From positions 62,001 through 126,000 of the forward strand of contig NZ_JAFLHG010000007.1 in assembly GCF_018717645.1 (NCBI RefSeq): a stretch of DNA of 64,000 bases, read 5' to 3'. The DNA comes from Microbacterium flavum. Lineage in GTDB: Bacteria > Actinomycetota > Actinomycetes > Actinomycetales > Microbacteriaceae. A program made the translations under genes and the position numbers. Numbering within the stretch: the stretch's first letter is position 1; each line of letters opens with the position of its first letter. Under the pieces are notes generated by a model that ran no database searches, had not been told where the DNA came from, and saw only the letters and a list, made by a program, of their open reading frames with translations. Positions 6,857 through 16,200 of the stretch are shown in pieces.

Positions 6857-8569
6857 TCAGGCCTGGGCCGCGGCGATCAGGGCGCGGGCGCCGGAATCGA
6901 GCGTGGCGAGCCGCGCCGCGGCATCCTCGGCCGAGGTCCCGCGCACGTCGAGGTACGCCTTCAACTTGGGCTCGGTCCCGCTCGGGCGGACGATCACGCG
7001 CGAGCCGTCCGCCAGCCAGAGCCGCAGGACGTCCCCCGGGGGGTAGCCGTCCACGCCCGTCAGCAGGTCCTCGATCCGGTCGACGACGACCCCGCCGATC
7101 TCCGCGGGCGGGGAGTCGCGCAGGGCCGACATGATGCGGCCGATGATGGCGGTGTCGGCGACGCGCAGCGACACCTGGCCGGACTGGAAGAAGCCGAATG
7201 TCGCGGCGAACCCGTCGAGCACGTCAGCGAGTGTGCGTCCCTCCTCCCGCGCCTCGGCGATCATTCCGAGGATCGCGACCGCGGCGGAGATCCCGTCCTT
7301 GTCGCGCACCGTCTCGGGGTTCACGAGGTAGCCGAGCGCCTCCTCGAATCCGAAGACGATCCCCGGGGCTCGCGAGATCCACTTGAAGCCCGTCAGGGTC
7401 GCATGGAAGTCCAGTCCGTAGTGAGCGGCCACGGCCTCCAGGCCGGGGGACGACACGAGCGAGCAGGCGAGGGATGCCCTCGCCGACCCGTCCGCGGGAT
7501 CAGACGCCGCGGCACCCGCCGCGGCCGCGCGCTCGGCGGCGCGCCAGCCGAGGAGGAGCCCCGTCTCGTTGCCGGTGAGGCGGCGCCATCCGCCGTCGGC
7601 GCTGTCGTCGGGGATCGCCACGGCGAGGCGGTCGGCGTCGGGGTCGTTGGCGAGGACGAACTCCGCCCCGGCCGCCCGTGCGGTCGCGAAGGAGAGGTCC
7701 ATCGCGCCCGGCTCCTCCGGGTTGGGGAACGCGACGGTCGGGAAGCGGCCGTCGGGCTCGATCTGCTCCTCGACGACGACGGGAAGCGGATACCCGGCCA
7801 GCTGCAGGATGGCGCTGAGCGTCTCGTACCCGACGCCGTGCATGGCGGTGTAGACCCAGTTCATGCCCGCGGCGCCGGCGGGGGCCGGGGCGACGGTCGC
7901 CGTCGCGGCGACGTACGCCCGGACGACCGACTCGTCGGCGACCTCGTATTCCCCGCGCGGAATGTCCGCGACGGTCGTCGTCTCCGCGACGCGCTCGATG
8001 TGCGCGGCGATCTCCGCATCGGCGGGGGCGACGATCTGCGAACCGTGGTCGTCGCCGCCGAGGTACACCTTGTACCCGTTGTCGTCCGGCGGATTGTGCG
8101 AGGCGGTGACCATGACCCCTGCCGCGGCGTCCAGATGCCGCACGGCGAAGGCCAGCACGGGAGTCGGGAGGAGGCGCGGCAGGATCACGGCGCGCAGCCC
8201 CGCCCCCGCGAAGATCGCTGCGGAGTCGGCGGCGAACACGTCCGAGTTGCGCCGCCCGTCGTACCCGATGACGACGGTCGGGCGCGAGCCCTCGGCCGCC
8301 TTCTCGCGCAGGTACGCGGCGAAGCCGGCCGCCGCCTGCGAGACGAGCACGCGGTTCATGCGATTGCTGCCGGCACCGAGGCGCCCGCGAAGTCCGGCGG
8401 TCCCGAACTCCAGCCGCACCCCGAACCGGTCCTCGAGCTCAGCGGACGCCGCGGCGTCCCCGCTCTCGGCGGCGTCGATGAGCGGGGCGAGCTCGGCCCG
8501 GGTGTCCTCGTCGGGATCCTGGGCGAGCCAGGCGCGGGCGGCTTCCAGGGGCGATGCAGATGTGCTCAC
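6857..8569 (-). CDS. Phosphomannomutase/phosphoglucomutase family protein
   Basis: A 570-aa alpha-D-phosphohexomutase interconverting hexose 1- and 6-phosphates. The phosphoserine loop TASHNPPDDNGYK, the metal loop DPDADRLAVAI, the sugar-binding loop GFEEALGYL and the phosphate-binding RPSGTEPKLKAYL are all present in the right order. Length fits the longer PGM2/PmmB branch. GTG at 8569 overlaps the stop of the preceding purine nucleoside phosphorylase gene (GTGA). Pairing with that gene recalls M. tuberculosis deoD-pmmB; together they may handle (deoxy)ribose 1-phosphate from nucleosides, or the enzyme may feed mannose and glucose phosphates to the surface glycan genes. Confidence 0.9.
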   Translation of the reverse strand: MSTSASPLEAARAWLAQDPDEDTRAELAPLIDAAESGDAAASAELEDRFGVRLEFGTAGLRGRLGAGSNRMNRVLVSQAAAGFAAYLREKAAEGSRPTVVIGYDGRRNSDVFAADSAAIFAGAGLRAVILPRLLPTPVLAFAVRHLDAAAGVMVTASHNPPDDNGYKVYLGGDDHGSQIVAPADAEIAAHIERVAETTTVADIPRGEYEVADESVVRAYVAATATVAPAPAGAAGMNWVYTAMHGVGYETLSAILQLAGYPLPVVVEEQIEPDGRFPTVAFPNPEEPGAMDLSFATARAAGAEFVLANDPDADRLAVAIPDDSADGGWRRLTGNETGLLLGWRAAERAAAAGAAASDPADGSARASLACSLVSSPGLEAVAAHYGLDFHATLTGFKWISRAPGIVFGFEEALGYLVNPETVRDKDGISAAVAILGMIAEAREEGRTLADVLDGFAATFGFFQSGQVSLRVADTAIIGRIMSALRDSPPAEIGGVVVDRIEDLLTGVDGYPPGDVLRLWLADGSRVIVRPSGTEPKLKAYLDVRGTSAEDAAARLATLDSGARALIAAAQA

Positions 8570-9396
8570 AGCGTGCCGATCACGCGGGCGAGAAGGTCGG
8601 AGATGACGGGTTCCGCGGCCTGGCCCGCCTCGAGGACCTCCTGATGGCTGAGCGGGGTCGTCTGAATGCCGGCGGCGAGGTTCGTGATGAGGGAGAACCC
8701 GAGGACCTCCATGCCGGCCTCGCGAGCGGCGATCGCCTCGAGCGCGGTCGACATGCCCACGATGTGGCCGCCGATCGTCTTCGCCATCTGCACCTCGGCC
8801 GGCGTCTCGTAGTGGGGGCCGCGGAACTGGCAGTACACGCCCTCGTCGAGCGACGGGTCGATCGTGCGTGCGAGGTCCCGCAGGCGCGATGAATACAGGT
8901 CGGTGAGGTCGATGAAGGTCGCGCCTTCGAGCGGCGAGTCGGCCGTGAGGTTGATGTGGTCGCTGATGAGGACGGGGGTCCCCGGCGTCCAGGTCTCCTT
9001 GATGCCGCCGGCGCCATTGGTGAGCACCATCGTCTTCGCGCCCGTCGCTGCGGCGGTCCGCACGCTGTGCACGACGCGGCGGACCCCGTGGCCCTCGTAG
9101 TAGTGGGTGCGAGCCCCGATGACGAGCACGCGCGTGCCGCCCGGGGTGAGGATCGACCGCAGCGAGCCGACGTGTCCGGCCAGCGCCGGGCGGGAGAACC
9201 CCGTCACCTCGGTCGCGGGGATCGTCGTGGTCGTCTCGCCGAGCAGGTCCGCGGCCTTGCCCCAGCCGCTGCCGAGGGTGAGTGCGATGTCGTGCTGGGG
9301 CACGCCCGTGAGACGCGCGATGTCGGATGCCGCTCGGGCGGCGACCTCGAACGGGTCGGCGGCGGGATCGTCGAGGGGGTTGCTGTACGAGGACAT
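8566..9396 (-). CDS. punA: Purine-nucleoside phosphorylase
   Basis: A 276-aa trimeric-type PNP that splits purine nucleosides with phosphate into base and (deoxy)ribose 1-phosphate. Recognisable parts: the phosphate-binding LGSGWG, ARTHYYEGH with the conserved His, the GPHYETPAE loop, GMSTALEAIAAREAGM, and the base-binding Asn in SLITNLAAG. ATG at 9396 is 6 nt from a TAGAGT box and has no ribosome site, so it is probably leaderless. It is co-transcribed with the mutase gene through a GTGA overlap. Confidence 0.93.
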   Translation of the reverse strand: MSSYSNPLDDPAADPFEVAARAASDIARLTGVPQHDIALTLGSGWGKAADLLGETTTTIPATEVTGFSRPALAGHVGSLRSILTPGGTRVLVIGARTHYYEGHGVRRVVHSVRTAAATGAKTMVLTNGAGGIKETWTPGTPVLISDHINLTADSPLEGATFIDLTDLYSSRLRDLARTIDPSLDEGVYCQFRGPHYETPAEVQMAKTIGGHIVGMSTALEAIAAREAGMEVLGFSLITNLAAGIQTTPLSHQEVLEAGQAAEPVISDLLARVIGTL

Positions 9397-9402
9397 GACC
9401 CC

Positions 9403-9408
9403 ACTCTA
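9403..9408 (-). promoter_or_regulatory. -10 box TAGAGT of punA (leaderless)
   Basis: Minus-strand TAGAGT lies 6 nt before the ATG of the PNP gene. It is in the 81-base divergent gap shared with the quinone reductase gene on the other strand. Confidence 0.55.
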
Positions 9409-9477
9409 GAAACACCCGGCGCCCGGAGGAAACACCGGGCGTCCGGAGGTCGGCCGGGAGCCTGGGAGAATGGGGGG

Positions 9478-10929
9478 ATGTCCGCGAGCTTCGTCCATTC
9501 CCAGTCGGTCGCCGTCCTCGGCGGCGGCCCCGGCGGCTACGAGGCCGCGCTCGCCGCCGCGCAGCTGGGCGCGGAGGTGACCCTCGTCGAGCGCGCCGGC
9601 GTCGGCGGCGCCGCCGTCATCACCGACGTCGTGCCCTCGAAGAGTCTGATCGCGACGGCGGACGCCGCTGTCGCGATCTCCGAGGCATCCGATCTGGGCG
9701 TGGAGTTCTTCGCCAAAGGCGAGAGCGGCCGGGCGCTGAAGCCCCAGGTCGCGATCAACCTCGCGGCCGTCAACAAGCGCCTGCTCTCGCTCGCGCGGCA
9801 GCAGTCCGACGACATGCGCGGTCAGCTGGTGGATGCCGGGGTGCGCATCATCTCGGGTCACGGGCGCCTCGACGACCACCACTCGATCGTCGTCGCGACC
9901 GGTCCCGGCGGGACCGACTTCGACCGCGTCGAAGCGCACACCCTCGTCGTGGCGGTGGGTGCGGCGCCCCGCGAGCTGCCGAGTGCCCAGCCCGACGGGG
10001 AGCGGATCCTCACCTGGACGCAGCTGTACGACATGAAGGCGCTGCCCGAGCACCTCATCGTGGTGGGATCGGGCGTCACCGGGGCGGAGTTCGCCTCGGC
10101 CTACATGAACCTGGGCGCGAAGGTGACGCTCATCTCCTCGCGTGAGCACGTCCTGCCGGGCGAGGATCGCGACGCCGCCGCCGTGCTCGAGAAGGTGTTC
10201 CGCCGCGGGGGGATGACGGTGCTCTCCCGTTCGCGCGCCGAGCGGGTCGAGCGGGTCGGCGACGGGGTCCTCGTGACCCTGTCGGACGGACGCACCGTGG
10301 AGGGGAGCCACTGCCTCATGGCCGTCGGCTCGATCCCGAACACGGCTGGGATCGGCCTGGAGGACGTGGGCGTCGAGCTGACCGGCTCGGGCCACATCCG
10401 CGTGAACCGCGTCGCCCGCACCTCGGTGCCGAACATCTACGCCGCCGGCGACTGCACGACGTTCGTGCCGCTGGCATCCGTCGCCTCCATGCAGGGGCGG
10501 ACAGCGGTCTTCCACGCGCTCGGCGACACGGTGATCCCGCTCGAGCGCCGCCGCATCACCGCGAACATCTTCACCGCGCCGGAGATCGCGACGGTGGGGC
10601 GGCAGGAGAGGGACCTCGAGACGGGGGCCATCAACGGATACGTGCACAAGCTGCCGCTCGCGGCCAACGCGCGCGCCAAGATGATGGGGATCAGTGACGG
10701 TTTCGTGAAGATCGTCGCGCGCGAGGGGTCGGGAACCGTCATCGGCGGTGTGATCGTCGCCCCGCGCGCCTCCGAGCTGATCTACCCCATTGCGATCGCG
10801 GTGGAGCGGCGCCTCACCGTCGACCAGGTCTCGCGCGTGTTCGCGGTGTTCCCCTCGCTGACGGCCTCGATCACCGACGCCACCCGCGCGATGCACCAGG
10901 TCAACCGCGACGACGACGCCCTCGACTGA
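9478..10929 (+). CDS. lpdA: NAD(P)H-quinone dehydrogenase of the LpdA type
   Basis: A 483-aa FAD flavoprotein built like dihydrolipoyl dehydrogenase. FAD site LGGGPGGYEAALAAAQLG (14-31), NAD(P) site VVGSGVTGAEFASAY, second FAD motif IYAAGDCTTF and a C-terminal dimerisation domain are present. The redox-active CxxxxC pair of lipoamide dehydrogenases is absent: the site reads GGAAVITDVVPSKS (43-56). This matches M. tuberculosis LpdA (Rv3303c), which reduces quinones rather than disulfides. ATG at 9478 gives a normal N-terminus just before the FAD motif. The gene is divergent from punA and convergent with the sigma factor gene. Confidence 0.9.
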   Translation: MSASFVHSQSVAVLGGGPGGYEAALAAAQLGAEVTLVERAGVGGAAVITDVVPSKSLIATADAAVAISEASDLGVEFFAKGESGRALKPQVAINLAAVNKRLLSLARQQSDDMRGQLVDAGVRIISGHGRLDDHHSIVVATGPGGTDFDRVEAHTLVVAVGAAPRELPSAQPDGERILTWTQLYDMKALPEHLIVVGSGVTGAEFASAYMNLGAKVTLISSREHVLPGEDRDAAAVLEKVFRRGGMTVLSRSRAERVERVGDGVLVTLSDGRTVEGSHCLMAVGSIPNTAGIGLEDVGVELTGSGHIRVNRVARTSVPNIYAAGDCTTFVPLASVASMQGRTAVFHALGDTVIPLERRRITANIFTAPEIATVGRQERDLETGAINGYVHKLPLAANARAKMMGISDGFVKIVAREGSGTVIGGVIVAPRASELIYPIAIAVERRLTVDQVSRVFAVFPSLTASITDATRAMHQVNRDDDALD

Positions 10930-10997
10930 CCCCGCGCCGGCCCGCGCCCGCTCCGCCGCTCCGGCCCGCCGCCGCGCCCCGCCCCGCCCCGCCCCGC

Positions 10998-11055
10998 CGA
11001 GTGTCCAGGAAACGCGGAGGGAGGGGGATGCCTGACCGCGTGTCTTGGACACTCG
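10998..11055. repeat. 58-bp palindromic element, copy 1
   Basis: Left arm 10998-11017 (CGAGTGTCCAGGAAACGCGG) and right arm 11036-11055 (CCGCGTGTCTTGGACACTCG) are inverted copies with 18 of 20 positions paired, around an 18-nt loop. A second copy with the same arm length, loop length and near-identical arms is at 17517-17574. Both lie between convergent genes, one at each outer end of the sigma factor/adhesin pair. A bidirectional terminator or REP-like element are both possible. Confidence 0.85.
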
Positions 11056-11120
11056 ACGGGCGGACGGGCCGACGGGCGGCGGGGCGGACGGACGGACGGG
11101 CCGCCGGGCGGACGGGCGGG
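11056..11120. repeat. Degenerate GACGGGC-rich tandem repeat
   Basis: Immediately after the palindrome come irregular reiterations of GACGGGCG, GACGGACG and similar 7-8 nt units up to the sigma factor stop codon. The stretch before the palindrome (10980-10997) is also a CCCCG-type simple repeat. Probably formed by slippage; no coding or RNA feature seen. Confidence 0.6.
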
Positions 11121-11122
11121 GG

Positions 11123-12994
11123 CTAGCCGGACGTCTCGGCGGGGTCGCTGAACTCGATGGCCGGGTCGCGGAGGTCGAAGGGCGAGAAGATCACCGAAGG
11201 ATCGTCGACGAACAGCGAGCGGTCGGCCACCGGCCCCCAGCGGTCGTCGGCGCACATCCGGAACGACACCGTGTAGAAGCCGCCGGCGAGGAAACGGATG
11301 CGCCGGCTGACCGTCCCGGTCTCATCCAGGCTCAGTTCGGCGCGCTGACCGGAGTCGCTGTCGACGCACAGCACGCCGCCGGGTACGCCACGCGCGGTGA
11401 ACACGATCCCGGTGGTGGATGCCTCAGAGATCTGCAGATCGGCCGTGTCCTCGAAGCCGACGACCTCGGGCTCCGCGATGACGAACGACCCGGTGACGGG
11501 CGCGCTGCGGGCGCCGGAGGCGTCCTCGGCCCAGATGCGGTAGTCGTACGACGCGGCCGCCAGGCTCACTCCGGCGGCGTCGAAATGCCATTCGCCCGTC
11601 GCGGCGACGAGGTCGGCGTCGTAGACGTCGTCGCCGAGCGCGACGAAGACGGCCGCGGCATCCGACGACGTGCCCGTCAGCGCCGGGGTGAGGTACGTCG
11701 TCGCGGGAGGCTCGGACGTGAGGGCGACCGAAGCCTCCGTGCCATCCGTCCCCGCCGCCCCGGGCACCTCGCCGCCCGGGGCGGGAGTCACGGGATCGCG
11801 CGCAGGGGGCTGCGGACGCGGTGTCACCAGCGTCTCGAACGAGTAGTCGGCATCGAGGGTGGGGATCTCCGACGAGGTGTTGCCCCGGCCCGGGATGAGG
11901 GGTTCGGGCTGCTCCGTCTCGATGGGGGCGGCGTCGGGCTCCGGCGACGGGGCCGCGGTCGGCGCGGATGTCGGCGCCGGTGACGGCGGGGTCGACTCCG
12001 ATGCCTCCGGAGCCGGGGCCTGAACCACGTGGTCGTCGGCGGTGGCCGGGTCGACCGCGGCGGGCATCGTGATGCCGCCGATCAGAGCCGTGACGAGGCC
12101 GCCGCCGACGACGATCGCGCCGATCCCGACGGCTCCACCGGAGGCGGTCGCCCCGAAGAGGGTGACGGCCGATGCGCCCGCGGCCGCCGCCGGAACGGGG
12201 GAGTTCGCGGGGAGGGTGATGGCGAGGGCGGCGAACCCGGCCGCCGCAAGGGTGACGTTGCGCATCCGCCGGTAGTCGCCCAGGAGATCGCGGTGGAGGT
12301 CCCGGCACGTATCGCACGCGTCCAGGTGCGCCCGGACGGCTCGGCGCGGGGCATCGATCGTCGCCCCCGTGACGTAGCCCACCAGGAAGCGCGCGGCGTG
12401 CGCCGGATCATCTCGGAGCTCGGCGGGCACCTGGCCCGCCAGCCACTCACGCCGCAGCCCGGTGCGAGCGCGACGCAGGAGAGCGGAGACGGCGTTGGGG
12501 CGGATGCCGAGCGACTGCGCGATCACGCCCCGCGGGGCGTTCTCGATCTCGCTCATCCACAGCACGCGCTGCCAGCGCGGGGGAAGGGCGGTGAACGCCG
12601 ACAGGAGGTAGGCGGCATCCTCAGTCTCGGTCACGAGCGTCATGCCGTCCGCGGTGTCCACCGTGTCGAGCTCGGGATCGGAGAAGACGAGGTCTCCTTC
12701 GCGCCTCCGCTTGATGGCGGAGTTGCGGATCACGGTGAACAGATAGGCGCGGAAGGCCGATCGCGGGCCTTTGCCGACGACGGCGATCTGCTCGTACACG
12801 GCGAGGAACGCCTCGGAGACCAGATCCTCCGCGTGCGCGGGGTCGTATCGATATGCCAGCCGCTGCGCTGCGCGCACGTTCGCCGACCAGAGGTGCTCGT
12901 AGGCGCTGAGATCGCCCGCGCGCACGCGCTCGATCAGCTCCTCGTCGCTCGGAGCCCGGATCCCGCCGGCCTCGCGCTCCGCCTCACCCGCCAT
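11123..12994 (-). CDS. ECF-like sigma factor fused to zinc-finger, membrane and extracellular regions
   Basis: A 623-aa single protein. Residues 17-100 are sigma region 2 (YDPAHAEDLVSEAFLAVYEQI) and 125-185 are region 4 (LPPRWQRVLWMSEIENAPRGVIAQSLGIRPNAVSALLRRAR). A zinc-binding anti-sigma-like segment follows, with H223-x3-C227-x2-C230 (HLDACDTCRDL). Hydrophobic stretches at about 247-262 and 270-310 can cross the membrane. After that come a Pro/Ala/Glu-rich stalk (325-370) and a beta-rich outer region to the end. The protein thus looks like sigma and membrane anti-sigma in one chain. ATG 12994 has GGGAG upstream; ATG 13024 is an alternative. Divergent from the LPATG adhesin, its likely target. 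Some published ECF groups carry C-terminal membrane extensions, so the class may be known. Confidence 0.85.
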   Translation of the reverse strand: MAGEAEREAGGIRAPSDEELIERVRAGDLSAYEHLWSANVRAAQRLAYRYDPAHAEDLVSEAFLAVYEQIAVVGKGPRSAFRAYLFTVIRNSAIKRRREGDLVFSDPELDTVDTADGMTLVTETEDAAYLLSAFTALPPRWQRVLWMSEIENAPRGVIAQSLGIRPNAVSALLRRARTGLRREWLAGQVPAELRDDPAHAARFLVGYVTGATIDAPRRAVRAHLDACDTCRDLHRDLLGDYRRMRNVTLAAAGFAALAITLPANSPVPAAAAGASAVTLFGATASGGAVGIGAIVVGGGLVTALIGGITMPAAVDPATADDHVVQAPAPEASESTPPSPAPTSAPTAAPSPEPDAAPIETEQPEPLIPGRGNTSSEIPTLDADYSFETLVTPRPQPPARDPVTPAPGGEVPGAAGTDGTEASVALTSEPPATTYLTPALTGTSSDAAAVFVALGDDVYDADLVAATGEWHFDAAGVSLAAASYDYRIWAEDASGARSAPVTGSFVIAEPEVVGFEDTADLQISEASTTGIVFTARGVPGGVLCVDSDSGQRAELSLDETGTVSRRIRFLAGGFYTVSFRMCADDRWGPVADRSLFVDDPSVIFSPFDLRDPAIEFSDPAETSG

Positions 12995-13246
12995 CGGCTC
13001 CCGCCCCCCTGTTCGCACATCCATCCCATGACAGGGATGTCCGCCGCCCGCACGGCACACAACACCCCCTTGAGAGAGTCGAGCCGACACGAGAAGTGAC
13101 GCGCGAACGGAAGAAAGGCGTGCACAAAGATTTTCTGCGGCGAATTCTCGAAAGCCGCGTCATATTCCGCGTCCCATTCTCTCTCATCACGATGAGTAGC
13201 CCTCCCGAACGGCTGCCATCCGACATCGACGCTGAAGAGAGAACAC
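12995..13246. promoter_or_regulatory. Divergent control region of sigma factor and adhesin
   Basis: A 252-base gap, markedly more AT-rich than its surroundings in the part near 13120-13190. It contains a dyad at 13137-13158 (GCGGC and GCCGC arms around a TTCTCGAA core). The adhesin ATG has an AAGAGAGA ribosome site, so at least one transcript with a leader starts here. No confident -35/-10 pair of housekeeping type is visible, which would fit promoters read by the linked sigma factor. A run of codons open on the minus strand upstream of ATG 12994 is not convincing coding sequence. Confidence 0.45.
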
Positions 13247-16200
13247 ATGTCCCCTGAGATTCGCCGCGCCCCCGCGCGCCCGCGCGCGGGCATCCTCCGG
13301 CGCGTGGCTGCCGTCGCCGCTGTGGTGGGAATCGCCCTGACTGCGGTCGTCGCGGTCCCCTCCGCCGCTCTGGCTGCGCCGAACGGCGACATCCTCGTCG
13401 AGAACGTGACGATCACGCCCGCCGACACGCAGGCCACGGTGGGCGACCGCCTCACGGTCTCGGGGGAGTGGGATGCCACCGACGCGATGCCGCAGGCGGG
13501 CGACACGTTCACGATCGGCCTGCCTGCAGAGTTCGCATTCCCGGAGAGCATCCCGTTCCCGCTTCTGGGCGTCGATGACAACGGCGACCCCGTCGTCTGG
13601 GGGAACTGCCTCACCGATCCGACCACCGGCACCGCGACCTGCACGCTCACCGAGGCCGTCGCCGCCGCGCCCGAGAACGTCAAGGGGACCTGGCAGTTCG
13701 AGGTCGATGCGGTCCAGGCGACGACCGCGGAGGACGTCACTTTCGTCCTCAACGGACGCCCCGTCACGGTGCCGCTGCCCGGCGGCGGCGGCATCGACGA
13801 CGGCATCGAGCTGCCCGGCGAGGTCGCCAAGTCCGGCGTGATGAACCAGAACAACTGGTCCATGACCTGGACGCTCGATGTCCCCGGCGCGAACCTGGTG
13901 GCCGCGGGCGGCGACACCGCGCACATCACGGACACTCTGGGCGCAGGCCACGTCCTGTGCAGCGACGCCGGGTTCTCCGTGAAGACGGTGCGCGGAAGCA
14001 CCGTCGTCGACGTGACCGGCACTGCCGCGCTCGAGGGCGCCGCCGGCGACACCAGCTTCGACATCACCCTTGCGGGTCCGTTCGACGCGAACGTCACCTA
14101 CCGCATCACCTACCAGACCTGCACGCCGGACGGTCGCATCGACCCCGAGGGCACGACGTACGACAACTCGGCGCAGGTCGAGGGCTGGGGCGAGTCGGGG
14201 CACGGTGTCGGCGAGGTCGCCAACCGTCCGTGGCAGACGACGCTGGGCAAGTCCGGCAGCGTGCTCGGGGGGTCTGAGCGCAACGGCAAGATCTCGTGGA
14301 CGGTCGTCATCCCCGGTGACCAGCTCGTCGGCACGGACGGCTTCACGTTCACCGACACGCTCGGAGCCGGCCATGAGCTGTGCGCCGACACCATCAGCGG
14401 CATCCAGGTGACCGAACGCTACGGGCCGAGCAACCAGCTGCAGCAGGACATCACCGATCGCCTCTCCGCGACGACGGTCGCCTCCAGCGACCAGGCCTTC
14501 CAGATCCGTTTCGACATCGCGGACGAGAGCCTCGCCTTCCAGGCATCCGACTATCGCTACGTCGTCACCTATACGACGTGCGTCACCTCCACCGAGCTCC
14601 CCGCGGGCGGCACGACGTTCGCCAACACGGTGGATGTGAACGGCGTGGTGGCCACGGACGACGCAGCCGTCCCGGACCGCAATCAGGGCAAGAGCGGTCG
14701 GATCAACACGGCGACGACGACGATCGACGGTGTGTCGCACATGCCGCAGACGACCCTCGACTGGGGCGTCGTGATCCCCGGCCAGACGATCGAGAGCATC
14801 GAGGACGTCCTCACGCTGACCGACACCCTGTCGGCGGGGCACACCGTCTGCGCGACCGGCGATCCCTCGGCGGGTCTCGCGGCCCGTCTGAACCTGCGGG
14901 TCGAGGCCCGGGATCAGATCCAGAACGGCGGGCTCAGCACCGTGGACCTGACCGGGTCGACGACAGCGTCCGTCGACGGCGACACCCTCACCTTCGACAT
15001 CGCCGCGACCGATCTGCCGATCCCGACCGGGACCAGCGACGGCTTCAGCCGCGAATACCAGTACGTCCTGACCTACACCACCTGCACGACCAGCGGCGGG
15101 ATGGATGCGCCGGGGACGAGCTACTCGAACGCGATCGTCGGCGACGGCGTCTCGTTCTCGACGAGCGTCACCCAGAACAACAGCGGCAGCGGAACCGGAC
15201 AGGGCGTGACGCGCGGCTCGGTGTCGGTCCACAAGGCCCTCGCCGACACCGTAGGTGCGCAGTTCGTGCCCGCGGGGACGGCGTTCACGGTGCACGTCAA
15301 GGAGATCGATCCGACCGGCACGGTCCGCAATGAGTACGACCTGCAGGTCCCGCTCGGCGGCGACCCCGCGAAGGGTCTGAATGCGCGCGGCACCGGCTGG
15401 ACGGTGGAGCTCTCGGAGCCGAGCTTCCCGCCCGTTCCGGGTGTGGTCTTCGGGAACCCGGTGTTCGCGAGCGGACCGGGAGTCACGGTCAGCGAAGACG
15501 GCACCGTCGCGGTCGCCTCGGTCGACCCGGGGACGAACGTCGGCATCCGCCTCACCAACGAGGCCGTGCTCGGATCGGCATCCGTCGTGAAGGAGCTCGC
15601 GGGCGGCGCAGCGGACCGCGTCGATACCGACCGCACCTACCGGGTCACCGCGGGCATCGACGTCAGCGCCCTCGGCGCGGGCTTCCCTGCGCAGCCGGAC
15701 CGGGTTCTCGAGCTCACCGCGGGAGAGCCCGTCCTCCTCGAGAACCTCCCGATCGGCGCCACCGTGAACCTCAGCGAGGTGCGTCCGACGGATGATGACT
15801 CCTTCACCTGGGGCGAGCCGGAGATCACACCGGCGAGCGTCGTCATTACCGCGGACCACACCGCCGCTCCGGCCGCGATCACCGTGCGCAACAGCGTCGA
15901 ACGGACGGTCGGCACCTTCTCGGTCGTGAAGTCCGTCACCGGCGCGCAGGCGAGCAACCCCGCGGTTCCCGAGAACGTCACCGTGACGGCCTCGTGGACG
16001 CAGGAGGGCACGCCCGGCAGCACGACCCTCACCGTGCCGACCGACGGCACTCCCGTGCCGCTGGGGGAGAACCTCCTCATCGGGACGAAGGTCACGCTGA
16101 CCGAGACACCGCTGGTCGACGGGTCGAGCATCGCCTGGGGCGCACCGGCCTGGTCGGGCTCCGGCGTCGCGATCGACGGCCAGAGCGCCGTCGTGACGAT

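Noticed and set aside
8956..9477. Open frame upstream of lpdA extending through punA
   Set aside because: It is antisense to the PNP gene; homology starts at ATG 9478 just before the FAD-binding motif.
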